Of a stretch of DNA of 64,000 nt, positions 1-9,780 are shown piece by piece; position 1 is the first letter of the stretch; each line of letters starts with the position of its first letter. The notes beneath the pieces were generated by a model. It was not told the origin of the DNA. It saw nothing but the letters and a program-made list of their open reading frames with translations, and searched no databases. The position numbers were made by a program, and so were the translations under genes. Origin of the DNA: Erythrophleum ivorense (Eukaryota > Streptophyta > Magnoliopsida > Fabales > Fabaceae); assembly GCA_026724425.1 (NCBI GenBank), contig JAIUCV010000102.1:1984001-2048000 (forward strand), given 5' to 3'.

Positions 1-552
1 GTTTTGCTTTCAGGCGTCTTAAGGCCTTTCCCAAGGGAAATAATAACGCTGATCATTTGTCTTTGTATCTTGATGTTGCTGAGTCTGAATCTTTGCCTTG
101 TGGGTGGAGAAGACACGCAAAACTTTCTTTTACTATAGTTAACCAAATTCCGCATGAACTCTCTGTACTGCGAGGTGATTATTTCTATTCAAGATGTGGA
201 CATTGATGTTCATCTCACTGGAGTTAAGACTCATGATTCAGGAAATGTAAAATATTAAGATTTATGAAAGGATTTATGTCTTGTGGTTTTTCAGAAACAC
301 AACACTGGTTTGACCAGAAGGCACCAGACTGGGGTTTTAAATGGATGTTTCCCCTTGGCAAACTTAAGGCCAAAAAAGGTGGGTTTCTGGTGAACGGAGA
401 ATTCAAGATTGTTGCGGAGGTAGAGGTTCTTGAAGTTATTGGCAAATTAGATGTACCAGAGGAATCGGAGAAAGCAACCAATCCTCTGAATGAAGATGTT
501 GCGGTGTCTGGTTCTTTGCTAGAGGAAACTCCAAAAGATTGGGTGGATATCA

Positions 553-803
553 TATAGAATCACAAGTATAAGAACACCAAAGCTCAATAAGAATAACTCT
601 CTTATTAATAAGGAAAATCTCTCAAAACCTTAATCTCACAATCTCATAAGTTGTGCCACAAACTAGCGCATCCTTTTATAGGGAAACATAACTCCAAAAC
701 CCTATTCTAGATAACTCCTAGATAAAAGGATAACTCCCATATATTTAGATCCTCCTAAATCTATATGACTTATAACACAAGTTATTTCAAGCTTACAACA
801 ACA
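553..803 (-). repeat. 3' LTR of the copia element
   Basis: This is a 251-bp copy identical by eye to 5050-5300. It ends the element on the left; the outer flank is the target duplication TATCA at 548-552. On the element's strand it begins TGTTGTAAGC and ends TTCTATA. The last codons and stop of the polyprotein lie inside it (stop at 782-784). Confidence 0.95.
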
Positions 804-3800
804 TTCTCCCCCTTAAGCTTGAACTCATCCTTCTTCACATCATCAACTCCAACAAGTGTTCTCATCTCCTTGAACTTGATTCTACCAAGGGCTTTTGTCA
901 AAATATCAGCCTTCTGTAAATTCCCTGAAACATGTTCAACCTCCACTTGACCATTCTCAACACATTCCCGAATGAAATGATATCTCCTATGAATATGTTT
1001 GCTGCGACCATGGAAGACGGGATTCTTAGTAAGTGCGATTGCCGACTTGTTATCCACCCGAATTGTCACTCTCTTGCTCTCACATCCAATGACTTCTGCG
1101 AAGAGCTCTTGTAACCATATCGCTTGTTTTGCTGCTTCGGTAGCTGCCATAAACTCTGCTTCACAAGATGACAGCGCCACGGTTTCTTGCTTTTGAGAGC
1201 ACCACGTGATAGGACAGTCATTGAAGTAGAAGACGTGGCCAGTTGTGCTTTTTCCATCATCTTCATCAACATTATGACTACTATCACTATAGCCAACTAG
1301 ACCTCCTCCATTCGATCGGTTAAAAACAAGGCCAAGAGATTTCGTTCCTTGAAGATACCTTAGGACCTGTTTACATGCAGCTCCATGAGACTCCTTGGGC
1401 TCTTGCATGTATCGACTAAGCATACCAACGGAAAACGAAAGATCTGGTCTAGTATGAAGGAGATATCGCAAACATCCAATGCTCCGTCTATACTCTGTCT
1501 CGTTGATTCGTCCTTCCTTTGTGTTCTTTGATAATTTCATTCCTTGATCAAGTGGAATCTGGGTTGAATTACATTCACTCATACCGGCTTCTTCTAAGAT
1601 TTTCGTCGCATATCTTTCTTGTGACAAAGTGATACCGCCCTTATGTTGATGCACTTCGATGCCGAGATAGTAAGTCAATTTCCCCAGATCACTCATCTCA
1701 AATTTTCTCGCCATCTCTTCCTTAAAATCTGTTATCATCTCCAAGTCTTCTCCTGTAACCAATAGATCATCGACATAAACAGCAACCAGAAGAAGATATC
1801 CTTTCTCTTTCTTTCGAAAGAGTGAATGTTCCTTTGAACACTTGGTGAAATTCAGCTCCTTGAGAATCTTATTAAGCTTTTCATTCCAGGCTCGTGGTGC
1901 CTGTTTCAAGCCGTAAAGCGCCTTTTTTAACTTGTACACCTTGTCCTCACTACCTTTGACTTCAAATCCTTCTGGCTGTGTAACATACACCACTTCTTTG
2001 ATTTCACCATGTAAGAAGGCCGTCTTCACATCAAGGTGATGTATTTCCCAACTATTTGAGGCGGCAAGAGCGATTATAAATCGTATTGTCTCAATGCGTG
2101 CTACAGGAGCAAATGCTTCATCAAAATCAATCCCTTGTATTTGCACATATCCTTTCGCAACAACTCTTGCTTTGTGCTTGCTGATGCTTCCATCAACATT
2201 CCGTTTCAGTTTGAAGACCCACTTTAGTCCAATGGCTTTGGCTCCGTGTGGCAAATCGACTAACTCCCATGTTTCATTCTTGACAATAGATCGCATCTCA
2301 TCTTCACATGCCATAATCCAATGTCTCGATTCCTTGGCCTCTTTGAAATCCCATGGCTCCTCATTGATAATCATTAAGAGCCGCTCACCCTCGATTTCAG
2401 CTAGAAGAATGTAATCACTAAGATAGGCCGGTGTGTGGCGCATCCTAGTTGAGGCTCTTGTTGGTTGATTTAACGTTTGTTCCTCTTCGACATGATCATT
2501 ATCCTCATGATCTTCATCCTCATGTTCTCCGTGAGTCTCAACATACTCGTTCTCACTTTCATCAGAGTTTCTACTCGCCTCTGTATTCTCAAACTCTGTT
2601 CGTAGCCCGTTGTTCCCATACTCTCCGAAACTCAGCGCAAATACTCCACTGTCTTTCTCATGTTCTTCCCCTTGATCATCCCACTTCCAGGTTTTATTTT
2701 CATCGAAGACTACATCCCTACTAACAACAATTCTTCTGTTAATTGGATCCATAAGGCGATAAGCTTTTGATCCAGGCTCCGTTCCTAGGTGTACCAGAAT
2801 CCTTGATCGATCATCTAGCTTTTTCCTTCCGATTGCCTCTGTTCTTACGTAACTTAAGCAGCCAAAAACACGTAGATGCTCAATGTTTGGTTTTACGCCT
2901 TTAAAGAGCTCATATGGAGTTTGTGCTTCAAGCGATCTAGTTGCTATCCTATTGATCAGATAAGTAGCGTGTCTCACAGCTTCTCCCCACAGATAATTTG
3001 GACATTCCATATGCTTTAAGATACTCCTAGTCATCTCAAGCAAGGTTCTGTTTCTTCTCTCAACTACTCCGTTCTGCTGGGGTGAGTATGGTGCTGTCAA
3101 TTGTCGCTGGATTCCACTCTTCTCACAAAACTCTTGAAACTCAAGTGAGATGAACTCTCCGCCTCGGTCTGTGCGGAAAGTTCTAATGCTGCTCCTGGAT
3201 TCTTGTTCTACAATTGTCTTGAAAGTTTTAAACTTCTCAAACGCCTCGCTTTTCTTTTGTAGAAGAATTGTCCACATATAACGTGAGTAGTCGTCGACGA
3301 TTACGAATACATAACGTTTTTGTGCCGGTGTGGATGGTGTGATAGGTCCGCAAAGGTCTCCATGGATCAGCTCAAGTGTTTGAGTCGCTCGATACGTGGT
3401 TGCTTTAGGAAATGCTCGGCGTGTTTGTTTCCCTAGGAGGCATGACATACACGTTTCTCTTTCAATCGACATCTTCGGAACTCCTCTTACGATTTCTTTG
3501 TTGATCATCATCTTCATGGTCTCAAGATTAACATGTCCCAGCCGTGCATGCCATTTGCTTGCGTCACTTGTCCCCTGCAAGTGTAAACACTTGATAGTAT
3601 CGTCGACATTTAAGGATACTTTGTATAGGCGATTCTTTGATCTAACAGTCTGTAGTAGGAGTTGACCGTTCCGATCAAAGAGCGACAAGATATCCTTCAT
3701 CATTCGGACTTCACAACCTGCTTCTGTAGCCTGTCCTAGGCTGATAATATTGCTCTTTAAACCCGGAATGTAGTAGACATTGTTCAGCATTTTCTTCTCA

Positions 3801-4981
3801 CCTTCTTTAACTTTAAAACGTATGGACCCCTTCCCTTTGATGTCTATACGAGAATCGTCACCAAACCTAACTTTTCCCGTAATCGTCTCATCTAGATCCA
3901 CGAAGAAGGCATGATTTCCGCTCATATGATTGCTAGCACCATTGTCTAGGTACCACACGTCACTCTGGTCTAGCTCTGCTTCGAATACTTTTGGCTTAAC
4001 ATTCTTCTCATTAAGAAATACTACTTCATGCATCATCAACTTATCAGCTTCTTGACTTTCATCGTCCTTCTTCTCCTCTATTTCTTGTAATTTAAGCAAT
4101 CTGTCGGGACAATCGGATGCAAAGTGTCCCTGTTTATCACAGCGGTAGCATGTAATTTTGGCAAGATACTCTTTATCGCTCATCTGTTTGAACTCTCCTC
4201 CTTGATAGTTTCCACTTCTTCCTCGACCTCTTCCTCTCCAGCCGGAACGACCCCATCGTCCTCTTCCTCTATTGCCACCGTAGCTGCTGGAAAACTGTTG
4301 TGGTGAGTGTGTATTGGCAAACATGAGCTTGTTCGGGTCATCACAATGACCTTCTTCCTCTTTGCTAATCCTTTCTTCGTAGGCCTTTAGTCGCCCCACT
4401 ATATCTTCAAAACTGGTTTTGTTGAGGTCAAGAACTTGCTCTAGCGCAGCAATGAGATGTATATATCTCTTTGGAGGTAAACTATTGAGAAACTTTTTCA
4501 CGAGTCTTGGTTCGTCAATGGTTTGTCCGAGAGCTGCAGAGTTTGATGAGATCTCTGAAAGTCTGCCCACGAACTCGTCTATTGTGTCAGCTTCCTTCAT
4601 CTTAAGTCTTTCAAAATCCGCGGCTAGGGTTTGCAATCTAGCTTCTCTAACTCTCTCAGCTCCGACATGTCTCGTTTTTATCGCTTCCCAGATAGCTTTC
4701 GCCGTATCTAGTTCACCGAGTTGTAGAATCAAGCTTTCCGGAATGGCTTGGAATAGCAAGGCGATCGCTGCGTTATTCTTTTCCTCGTCGATGATACCAG
4801 GGTCGATCGTCTCCCACACCTTATGCAACTTAAGCATGACCTTCATCCTTATGGCCCACACCGTATGATTGACATTATTCAGCATCGGACATCGTGTAGA
4901 AAGATATCCGCTCTCCTTTTGATTGATCGCTGCGATCCGAGCACCGCTACTCTCGACGATGTCCTTTCCATCGTTACTCAT
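782..4981 (-). CDS. Copia gag-pol polyprotein, 1,399 aa, intact
   Basis: A single open frame encodes all retrotransposition functions. From the N terminus: a gag region of the UBN2 type (about residues 50-220), an RG-rich stretch, a CCHC zinc knuckle (CYRCDKQGHFASDCP, about residue 280), an aspartic protease with the LDNGASNHM active-site motif (about 343), an integrase with the H-H-C-C zinc-binding region (near 480-520) followed by its D-D-E core, a reverse transcriptase with the YVDDLL motif (about 1070), and RNase H (about 1200-1370). The start ATG lies only 68 nt inside the 5' LTR. The stop falls within the 3' LTR, so coding sequence runs over the polypurine tract. I see no stop or frameshift. 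Gag and Pol are in one frame, as is usual in Ty1/copia, so proteolysis or RNA processing must set their ratio. Confidence 0.96.
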   Translation of the reverse strand: MSNDGKDIVESSGARIAAINQKESGYLSTRCPMLNNVNHTVWAIRMKVMLKLHKVWETIDPGIIDEEKNNAAIALLFQAIPESLILQLGELDTAKAIWEAIKTRHVGAERVREARLQTLAADFERLKMKEADTIDEFVGRLSEISSNSAALGQTIDEPRLVKKFLNSLPPKRYIHLIAALEQVLDLNKTSFEDIVGRLKAYEERISKEEEGHCDDPNKLMFANTHSPQQFSSSYGGNRGRGRWGRSGWRGRGRGRSGNYQGGEFKQMSDKEYLAKITCYRCDKQGHFASDCPDRLLKLQEIEEKKDDESQEADKLMMHEVVFLNEKNVKPKVFEAELDQSDVWYLDNGASNHMSGNHAFFVDLDETITGKVRFGDDSRIDIKGKGSIRFKVKEGEKKMLNNVYYIPGLKSNIISLGQATEAGCEVRMMKDILSLFDRNGQLLLQTVRSKNRLYKVSLNVDDTIKCLHLQGTSDASKWHARLGHVNLETMKMMINKEIVRGVPKMSIERETCMSCLLGKQTRRAFPKATTYRATQTLELIHGDLCGPITPSTPAQKRYVFVIVDDYSRYMWTILLQKKSEAFEKFKTFKTIVEQESRSSIRTFRTDRGGEFISLEFQEFCEKSGIQRQLTAPYSPQQNGVVERRNRTLLEMTRSILKHMECPNYLWGEAVRHATYLINRIATRSLEAQTPYELFKGVKPNIEHLRVFGCLSYVRTEAIGRKKLDDRSRILVHLGTEPGSKAYRLMDPINRRIVVSRDVVFDENKTWKWDDQGEEHEKDSGVFALSFGEYGNNGLRTEFENTEASRNSDESENEYVETHGEHEDEDHEDNDHVEEEQTLNQPTRASTRMRHTPAYLSDYILLAEIEGERLLMIINEEPWDFKEAKESRHWIMACEDEMRSIVKNETWELVDLPHGAKAIGLKWVFKLKRNVDGSISKHKARVVAKGYVQIQGIDFDEAFAPVARIETIRFIIALAASNSWEIHHLDVKTAFLHGEIKEVVYVTQPEGFEVKGSEDKVYKLKKALYGLKQAPRAWNEKLNKILKELNFTKCSKEHSLFRKKEKGYLLLVAVYVDDLLVTGEDLEMITDFKEEMARKFEMSDLGKLTYYLGIEVHQHKGGITLSQERYATKILEEAGMSECNSTQIPLDQGMKLSKNTKEGRINETEYRRSIGCLRYLLHTRPDLSFSVGMLSRYMQEPKESHGAACKQVLRYLQGTKSLGLVFNRSNGGGLVGYSDSSHNVDEDDGKSTTGHVFYFNDCPITWCSQKQETVALSSCEAEFMAATEAAKQAIWLQELFAEVIGCESKRVTIRVDNKSAIALTKNPVFHGRSKHIHRRYHFIRECVENGQVEVEHVSGNLQKADILTKALGRIKFKEMRTLVGVDDVKKDEFKLKGENVVVSLK
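804..817 (-). other. Polypurine tract of the copia element
   Basis: On the element's strand this reads CTTAAGGGGGAGAA directly before the 3' LTR. That is the expected place and composition for the plus-strand DNA primer in LTR retrotransposons. Confidence 0.85.
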
Positions 4982-5035
4982 GATGAATACGATTTATCTC
5001 AACCTTCTCTGTTGAGAATTTTAGCTGTTCCTGAA

Positions 5036-5047
5036 GCTCTGATACCA
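5036..5047 (-). other. Primer-binding site (initiator tRNA-Met type)
   Basis: On the element's strand TGGTATCAGAGC lies two bases inside the 5' LTR. This is the usual plant copia primer site complementary to the 3' end of initiator tRNA-Met. Confidence 0.85.
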
Positions 5048-5049
5048 AA

Positions 5050-5300
5050 TATAGAATCACAAGTATAAGAACACCAAAGCTCAATAAGAATAACTCTCTT
5101 ATTAATAAGGAAAATCTCTCAAAACCTTAATCTCACAATCTCATAAGTTGTGCCACAAACTAGCGCATCCTTTTATAGGGAAACATAACTCCAAAACCCT
5201 ATTCTAGATAACTCCTAGATAAAAGGATAACTCCCATATATTTAGATCCTCCTAAATCTATATGACTTATAACACAAGTTATTTCAAGCTTACAACAACA
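5050..5300 (-). repeat. 5' LTR of the copia element
   Basis: This 251-bp copy matches 553-803 base for base by eye and is flanked on its outer side by the TATCA duplication at 5301-5305. On the element's strand it contains a CCCTATAAAAGG TATA-type box (about 5173-5184), the likely promoter. Confidence 0.95.
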
Positions 5301-5964
5301 TATCAATGGGTTTCAAGTTCTTTCTTCACAGGTATGAAACTAAGAAAGATGCAATTTTGTTTTAATTTTTTAAAAAAATCAACCTCAAGAGACTTATTAT
5401 CATCAGAAACCAGTGTTAGTTTTGGGCCAAGATATGGTTTTCTGTGTTTTAAAATTACTTCTGATTTAACAGTAAAACACTTCTACATACAGAGAAAAAG
5501 GAAAATCTACATCTTAAAAGTCACTCACTATAGCTTTAGTTTATTCATTTTTGTTTCACTCGCAGGTGGATCTTGCGAGGCGTGTCTTTGAAGCACACCC
5601 AGAGATTGCATTAGAATGCCGTACGAAGAACCAAGAGCTGAGAACATCAAACATGAATATCCTCCTCAGCTTAATCAAGATACTCTTCAAATGGCCTCAG
5701 CAACACTCCGAGGATGATCTGTGTGATGCAGACGCTGCTCTGACTTACATGAAAAGCGTAGGGTTTAAGTTGGACTGGTTGGAGAAGAAAATTGATGAAT
5801 TAAAAGAAAACAAGAAGAAATGTGCCCATGTGTGTGAAATAGAACAACAGCTGCATGACTTGGAGCAGAAGTGCAATTACCTAAAAACTCAGTTGAATAA
5901 GGAGATCAAGGCAGAGATTTTGGAAGCCACAGCTCCTGATCTCTCTTTCAATGATGTTGTTTGA

Positions 5965-6421
5965 TGACTTGAGTTCTTAGGGACTTCAGTTTGGTTATGT
6001 TTGATAGATTGCGTCTTGGTTTCGAAATAGAGAGTCCGGCCTCTGCTTGAGACGTGTGTTATTCAGATACTTCCACATTTTCATAATTAAAGTATTTTTG
6101 TGGTTGTGGACTCTTTAGGCTAATTTTGACTGCATTCTATGTTTCTTGATAAAAAGTAAATATCTTTAGGTGTTTAAACAGAGTACTGAGTCTTGCTTAA
6201 ACGAGTCACTTGACGTGTGACGCCATTAATAGTCATATGTTATTAATTATGACCATAGTATTCACTGAATATTCAGTTACGATTAGCTCACGTTTATTTA
6301 AGATTCATGCATCTTCTTCATTTATATATTTCAGTTACATGAAGACACTTTAACAAAAAACACAAAAACTCTCTTTGCCGAATCTGTAAGTGTCTACGAT
6401 CGAGAGATTCAGATCGTATCA
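5965..6421. other. Spacer between MATH-family genes
   Basis: This 457-bp AT-rich spacer should hold the 3' UTR of the interrupted gene and the promoter of the next gene. A TATATA element at about 6323-6328 lies roughly 95 bp before the next ATG. I see no gene in it. Confidence 0.5.
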
Positions 6422-6952
6422 ATGTGGAACGGTGATGGAACCGTGGACGTCAATGGCTTTCGAGTTTTCTATTCAGAGGTAAGCACAATTATTTCTTCAT
6501 TGAACATTGATCTCTTTGGTTTTTACATCATCAAAACTTGTTCTCAGGTGGATTTTGTGAGGAGAATCTTTGAAAAACACCCTGAAACCGCATCGAATAT
6601 TCGTCCAAAGAACCAATTGGTGAAGAATGCTTACATGAACAACCTCCTCGACCTCATCGACATAATTTGCTTAGCCCCTCAGGAGCTCACAGAGGAGGAG
6701 CTAAGAGATGCAGAGAAGACGCTTTTGGAACTGGTAGAGGTAGGTTTCGAGTTGAACTGGTTGAAGAGGAAGCTTGAGGAGCTTTGCGTGAAGAAGAAGA
6801 TAATGGAATCGCGTGGGGCTCGCGTGAGAGAACTCGACCGAATGATCGTGGAACAGAGACAAGTATTGCTTGCGCTTGAAGCCGAACTTAAGAATGAAGA
6901 GAACGAGGCTGTTTCCGACAGTGCTCGACTTGATTTTGATGACGTTGTTTGA
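6422..6952 (+). CDS. MATH-family paralogue carrying only the coiled-coil domain, about 153 aa
   Basis: Exon 1 (6422-6478) encodes 19 residues ending in DVNGFRVFYSE, which corresponds to the linker NGFQVFPSQ of the full-length paralogues. Exon 2 (6548-6952) encodes the helical domain VDFVRRIFEKHPE... ending in LDFDDVV. The whole MATH domain is absent: the ATG sits just before the linker. The 69-bp intron has good GTAAGC and TTCTCAG signals, is a multiple of three and has no stop, so an unspliced product of 176 aa would also be in frame. A TATA box lies upstream and the frame is clean over its full length, so I treat it as a real gene. It may bind partners of the coiled-coil half of its relatives; that is inference. 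Its codons are more diverged from the neighbours than those of the 7.3-kb scrap. Confidence 0.75.
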   Translation: MWNGDGTVDVNGFRVFYSEVSTIISSLNIDLFGFYIIKTCSQVDFVRRIFEKHPETASNIRPKNQLVKNAYMNNLLDLIDIICLAPQELTEEELRDAEKTLLELVEVGFELNWLKRKLEELCVKKKIMESRGARVRELDRMIVEQRQVLLALEAELKNEENEAVSDSARLDFDDVV

Positions 6953-7330
6953 ATGAAACTCACCCACCAGTGAGTCAGTGACGCCTAACGTGCTTCTCAG
7001 GTTTCCTCTCACCTAGTACGTGGCGTTATCTGATCACAATTATAAACGACAAGATCGATCTACATCTTTTTCTTTGATTGTCAAAAGTTTTCCAAGTACT
7101 TACTTCATCAATCGAATTTATAAAATGTTTTAACAATTTCAATAATAAATGATGTTTTGTATTTTCAGAATAAACGTTAATTTCGTTCTTCACAAATTTG
7201 TACCGAGTGAATAATAAACTATTAAATGAAAGATTTGAGGCTAAGTTAGAATGATTTATAGATATTACTATTCATTTAAGTTTAGGTTAAAAAATATATA
7301 TATAAGGTGAACGTTGTTGGTAATTGGTTG
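6953..7330. other. AT-rich spacer, no gene seen
   Basis: This is about 380 bp of AT-rich sequence after the coiled-coil gene. It ends abruptly where the duplicated exon fragment begins at 7331. Confidence 0.5.
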
Positions 7331-7608
7331 ATTAGAATGCCGTACGAAGAACCAAGAGCTGAGAACATCAAACATGAATATCCTCCTCAGCTTAATCAAG
7401 ATACTCTTCAAATGGCCTCAGCAACACTCCGAGGATGATCTGTGTGATGCAGAAGCTGCTCTGACTTACATGAAAAGCGTAGGGTTTAAGTTGGACTGGT
7501 TGGAGAAGAAAATTGATGAATTAAAAGAAAACAAGAAGAAATGTGCCCATGTGTGTGAAATAGAACAACAGCTGCATGACTTGGAGCAGAAGTGCAATTA
7601 CCTAAAAA
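7331..7608 (+). pseudogene. 278-bp duplicated fragment of a MATH-family coiled-coil exon
   Basis: The block matches 5610-5887 of the interrupted gene with one visible difference (an Asp codon becomes Glu). It starts inside the exon without splice site or promoter and ends at a (TA)n tract, so the last third of the coiled-coil and the stop are missing. Near identity means the copy is recent or has been homogenised by gene conversion. It is not expected to make a functional protein. Confidence 0.85.
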
Positions 7609-7642
7609 TATATATATATATATTATATATATATATATATAA
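7609..7642. repeat. (TA)n microsatellite at the end of the duplicated block
   Basis: An almost pure TA tract of about 34 bp starts exactly where identity with the source exon ends. It may mark the repair junction that made the duplication. Confidence 0.85.
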
Positions 7643-7683
7643 GGTGAACTATTCATATTATGTATTCGATTAATGGTATACAT

Positions 7684-7707
7684 TGGGCCTTAATGGCACA
7701 TTGGGCC
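7684..7707. promoter_or_regulatory. Two TGGGCC site II-type motifs upstream of the full-length MATH gene
   Basis: TGGGCC occurs at 7684-7689 and 7702-7707, about 170-190 bp before the ATG at 7874. A TAGGGTTT telo-box-like stretch follows near 7819. Such motifs are common in promoters of plant housekeeping genes. Binding is inferred only. Confidence 0.4.
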
Positions 7708-7873
7708 GAAGTCCAGAAGTGAAGGACAGCAACACAAACCCGTGTAGAAAAGCGTGGTTTGATTTGGGACGAATTTGATTTTGCCTATCTGGGACAGCAA
7801 CACTCTCACTCGGGTTCTATAGGGTTTTGGGTCTCGTCTTCGTCTTCTGGGTAGATTCAAGTTTGGTTCTTTA

Positions 7874-9255
7874 ATGGGGAATGAAGCTGATAACAAGTTC
7901 ACTTGGTTCATTAAGAATTTCTCCTCTTCGGATTCTGACCATATCTATTCTAATCAATTCGTGATCGGTGACTGCAAATGGTGAGAAATTAAAAATGTTT
8001 TTCCCTAATATTTTAGTCTTTTACTTTTTTGGTGCAAATCACAATATTTTAAGGAGGACATTTAATAATCATCAATTGTTTCTCCTTGCAGGCGCCTTCT
8101 CGCTTACCCCAAAGGAGATAAGAAGGATAGAAGCTGTTTGGCTCTGTATCTTGTGGTTGCTGATTCCAAAACTTTGCCTTTAGGATGGAGAAGACACACC
8201 AAATTCTCCATCACTATAGTGAATCAACTCTCAGAAAACCTCTCCCGACTCAAAAGTACTGATTAATTGTTTGCTCTACGCTTTTGTATTTTATGTTTCT
8301 CTTTTATAAGGCTGCGAGTTTCTATAGTTATGTATTGTGGTTGGTATGTTTTCACAGAAGCGCAACACTGGTTTGATGAGAAATCTCACGCATTGGGTTA
8401 CTCAGCAATGCTTCCCCTTACCGAACTCCATGACAAAGATGGTGGGTTTATGGTCAACGGACAAGTCAAAATCGTTGCCGAGATTGACATTCTTGAAGTT
8501 GTTGGCAAATCAGTTGAATCTGAAGACTCAAACCAACAACAGCCTGTGAAGAAGATGAAGCGAGAGGATGGTAATGATTTGCTCAACGAGACTCCACCAC
8601 CAGTTAAGGAAAGCATTGATGTCAATGGGTTTCAAGTTTTTCCTTCACAGGTACACAAAGTTTAATAAAAATGCAAACTTTGTAAGAAATTTCAATCATT
8701 TGGTTTCTTTTCGTTTGATTTTGGGACAAAGGGTGGACCAAAAGTTAATAAAAATGCAAACTTTTTTGAAATTTCAATCATTTGAAAAGTTTTTCCTTCA
8801 GTTTGTGGATTGGCATACATATGGGATTTAACTTTATTCATGTGCAGGCGGAATTAGCGAGCCGTGTGTTTAGAAAGTACCCAGAGATTGCAATAGATCT
8901 TCGAGCAAAGAACGAACCTTTGAGGACAGCATGCATGTATGTCCTCCTAAGCCTAATCGAGATACTGTGCAAGTCAATGGGAGAGCTCTCCGAGGATAAT
9001 ATGGTGGAAGCTGAGGATGCACTAAGATACCTGAAACATTCGGGGATTAAGGTGGATTGTTTGGAGCAGAAACTGGATGAAGTAAAGGAAAAGAAGAAGG
9101 AAGAGATAAATTGTGAGAGTCGGATCCAAGAATTAGCGGAAGAACTAGAGGTTTGTAAGCAAAAATGCTCAGACATAGAAGCTCAAATGGAGATAGAGAA
9201 GACGAAGGTGTTGACCAACAGAGCTCCTGCTCTAACGTTGGATGAAGCTGCCTGA
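7874..9255 (+). CDS. MATH-domain and coiled-coil domain protein, 323 aa, complete
   Basis: Four exons join in frame: 7874-7980, 8092-8255, 8358-8650 and 8848-9255. Exon 1 encodes the classic MATH start ([12 protein letters not shown], then CKW across the junction). Exon 2 gives RLLAYPKGD...[15 protein letters not shown] and exon 3 gives QHWFDEK...[33 protein letters not shown]; together they form one MATH/TRAF-like fold (about residues 5-135). After a charged linker, exon 4 encodes a helical region with strong heptads (about 190-310) ending in [10 protein letters not shown]. This is the only family member in the window with all exons intact, so it is the template for reading the others. MATH domains bind short peptides in partner proteins. 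The plant MATH/coiled-coil group is a tandemly expanded, fast-changing family, and I cannot assign a specific role. Confidence 0.92.
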
Positions 9256-9780
9256 TGACTTAGGTTTTGCTTGGGCGTTATGTTCGTTTGTGTCTAGGTT
9301 TTAAATTTTAGAGTCTTACCTTATCGGAAGGGAGAGACTTCTATTGAAATTGGAAGTTACCATTTTCGTAAGGAATTGGCTTTTTTGTCTAAGAAAATTC
9401 TCGCTAAGATTTTGTAAAGCTGTTTTCTAAGCTCCATTTGTAGAGCTATTTCAGTTTTAATTTTATTTTATTGGTACACTATTCTTCTTTTGTTCATACA
9501 CATGATCATCTATGTGCTCTGTTTCCAAGAGACTGCATCCACATTATTACTATTGATGATCTAGCGACCCCGAGTCAAGAGTTTATATTACATTCTTCTA
9601 AATATTTCAAGTTGCAAAAAAAAAAAGCTAATGGAAAATTACAAATTAGCGCAGAAATGGAACAGTGAAGAAGACAAGTCGTCACGTGAGGATTATAGGA
9701 AACATGTATCTTGCAAGTCACGGCAACAACAAAAGTTTTTAGGAAATTACAATACACCAAATGTTTGCCTTTTCTTTCAG
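9256..9780. other. Spacer where the first exon of the next MATH gene is expected
   Basis: This is 525 bp of AT-rich sequence. I searched it in three frames for the F-x-W-x-I-x-N-F signature of a MATH first exon and did not find it. A run of 11 A at about 9617-9628 and an unrelated short ORF at 9631 are present. Confidence 0.5.

Larger units (their letters stand above)
553..5300 (-). mobile_element. Complete Ty1/copia LTR retrotransposon
   Basis: A 4,748-bp element lies in the antisense direction to its host gene. It has two 251-bp LTRs that I read as identical, a 5-bp target duplication TATCA on both sides (548-552, 5301-5305), a primer-binding site next to the 5' LTR, a purine-rich tract next to the 3' LTR, and one long uninterrupted gag-pol frame. 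Domain order protease, integrase, reverse transcriptase, RNase H identifies the copia superfamily. LTRs read TGTTGT...CTATA on the element's sense strand, so the 3' terminus is TA rather than the usual CA. Identical LTRs, intact frame and intact target duplication point to a recent insertion. The element looks structurally complete; whether it is transcribed cannot be seen. Confidence 0.97.
14..5964 (+). pseudogene. MATH-domain/coiled-coil (TRAF-like) gene, 5' end outside window, interrupted by a copia retrotransposon
   Basis: The window opens in an intron. Exons can be read at 14-174 (second part of the MATH fold, with a GWRRH...VNQ core), 295-552 plus 5306-5331 (one exon split by the retroelement, with QHWFDQK, LPL/FPLGKL and FLVNGE motifs), and 5566-5964 (helical coiled-coil domain ending in SFNDVV and stop). 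The exon is cut between the codons for VDI and NGFQV: a 5-bp duplication (TATCA) sits at 548-552 and 5301-5305, and the reading frame stops inside the LTR at 555-557. The family is the plant-expanded MATH plus coiled-coil group, whose MATH domain is a protein-interaction fold; individual functions are largely unknown. The exons on both sides are otherwise open and in frame, so the gene was probably intact until the insertion. A truncated MATH-only product from this allele is possible. I infer loss of the coiled-coil half. Confidence 0.85.
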
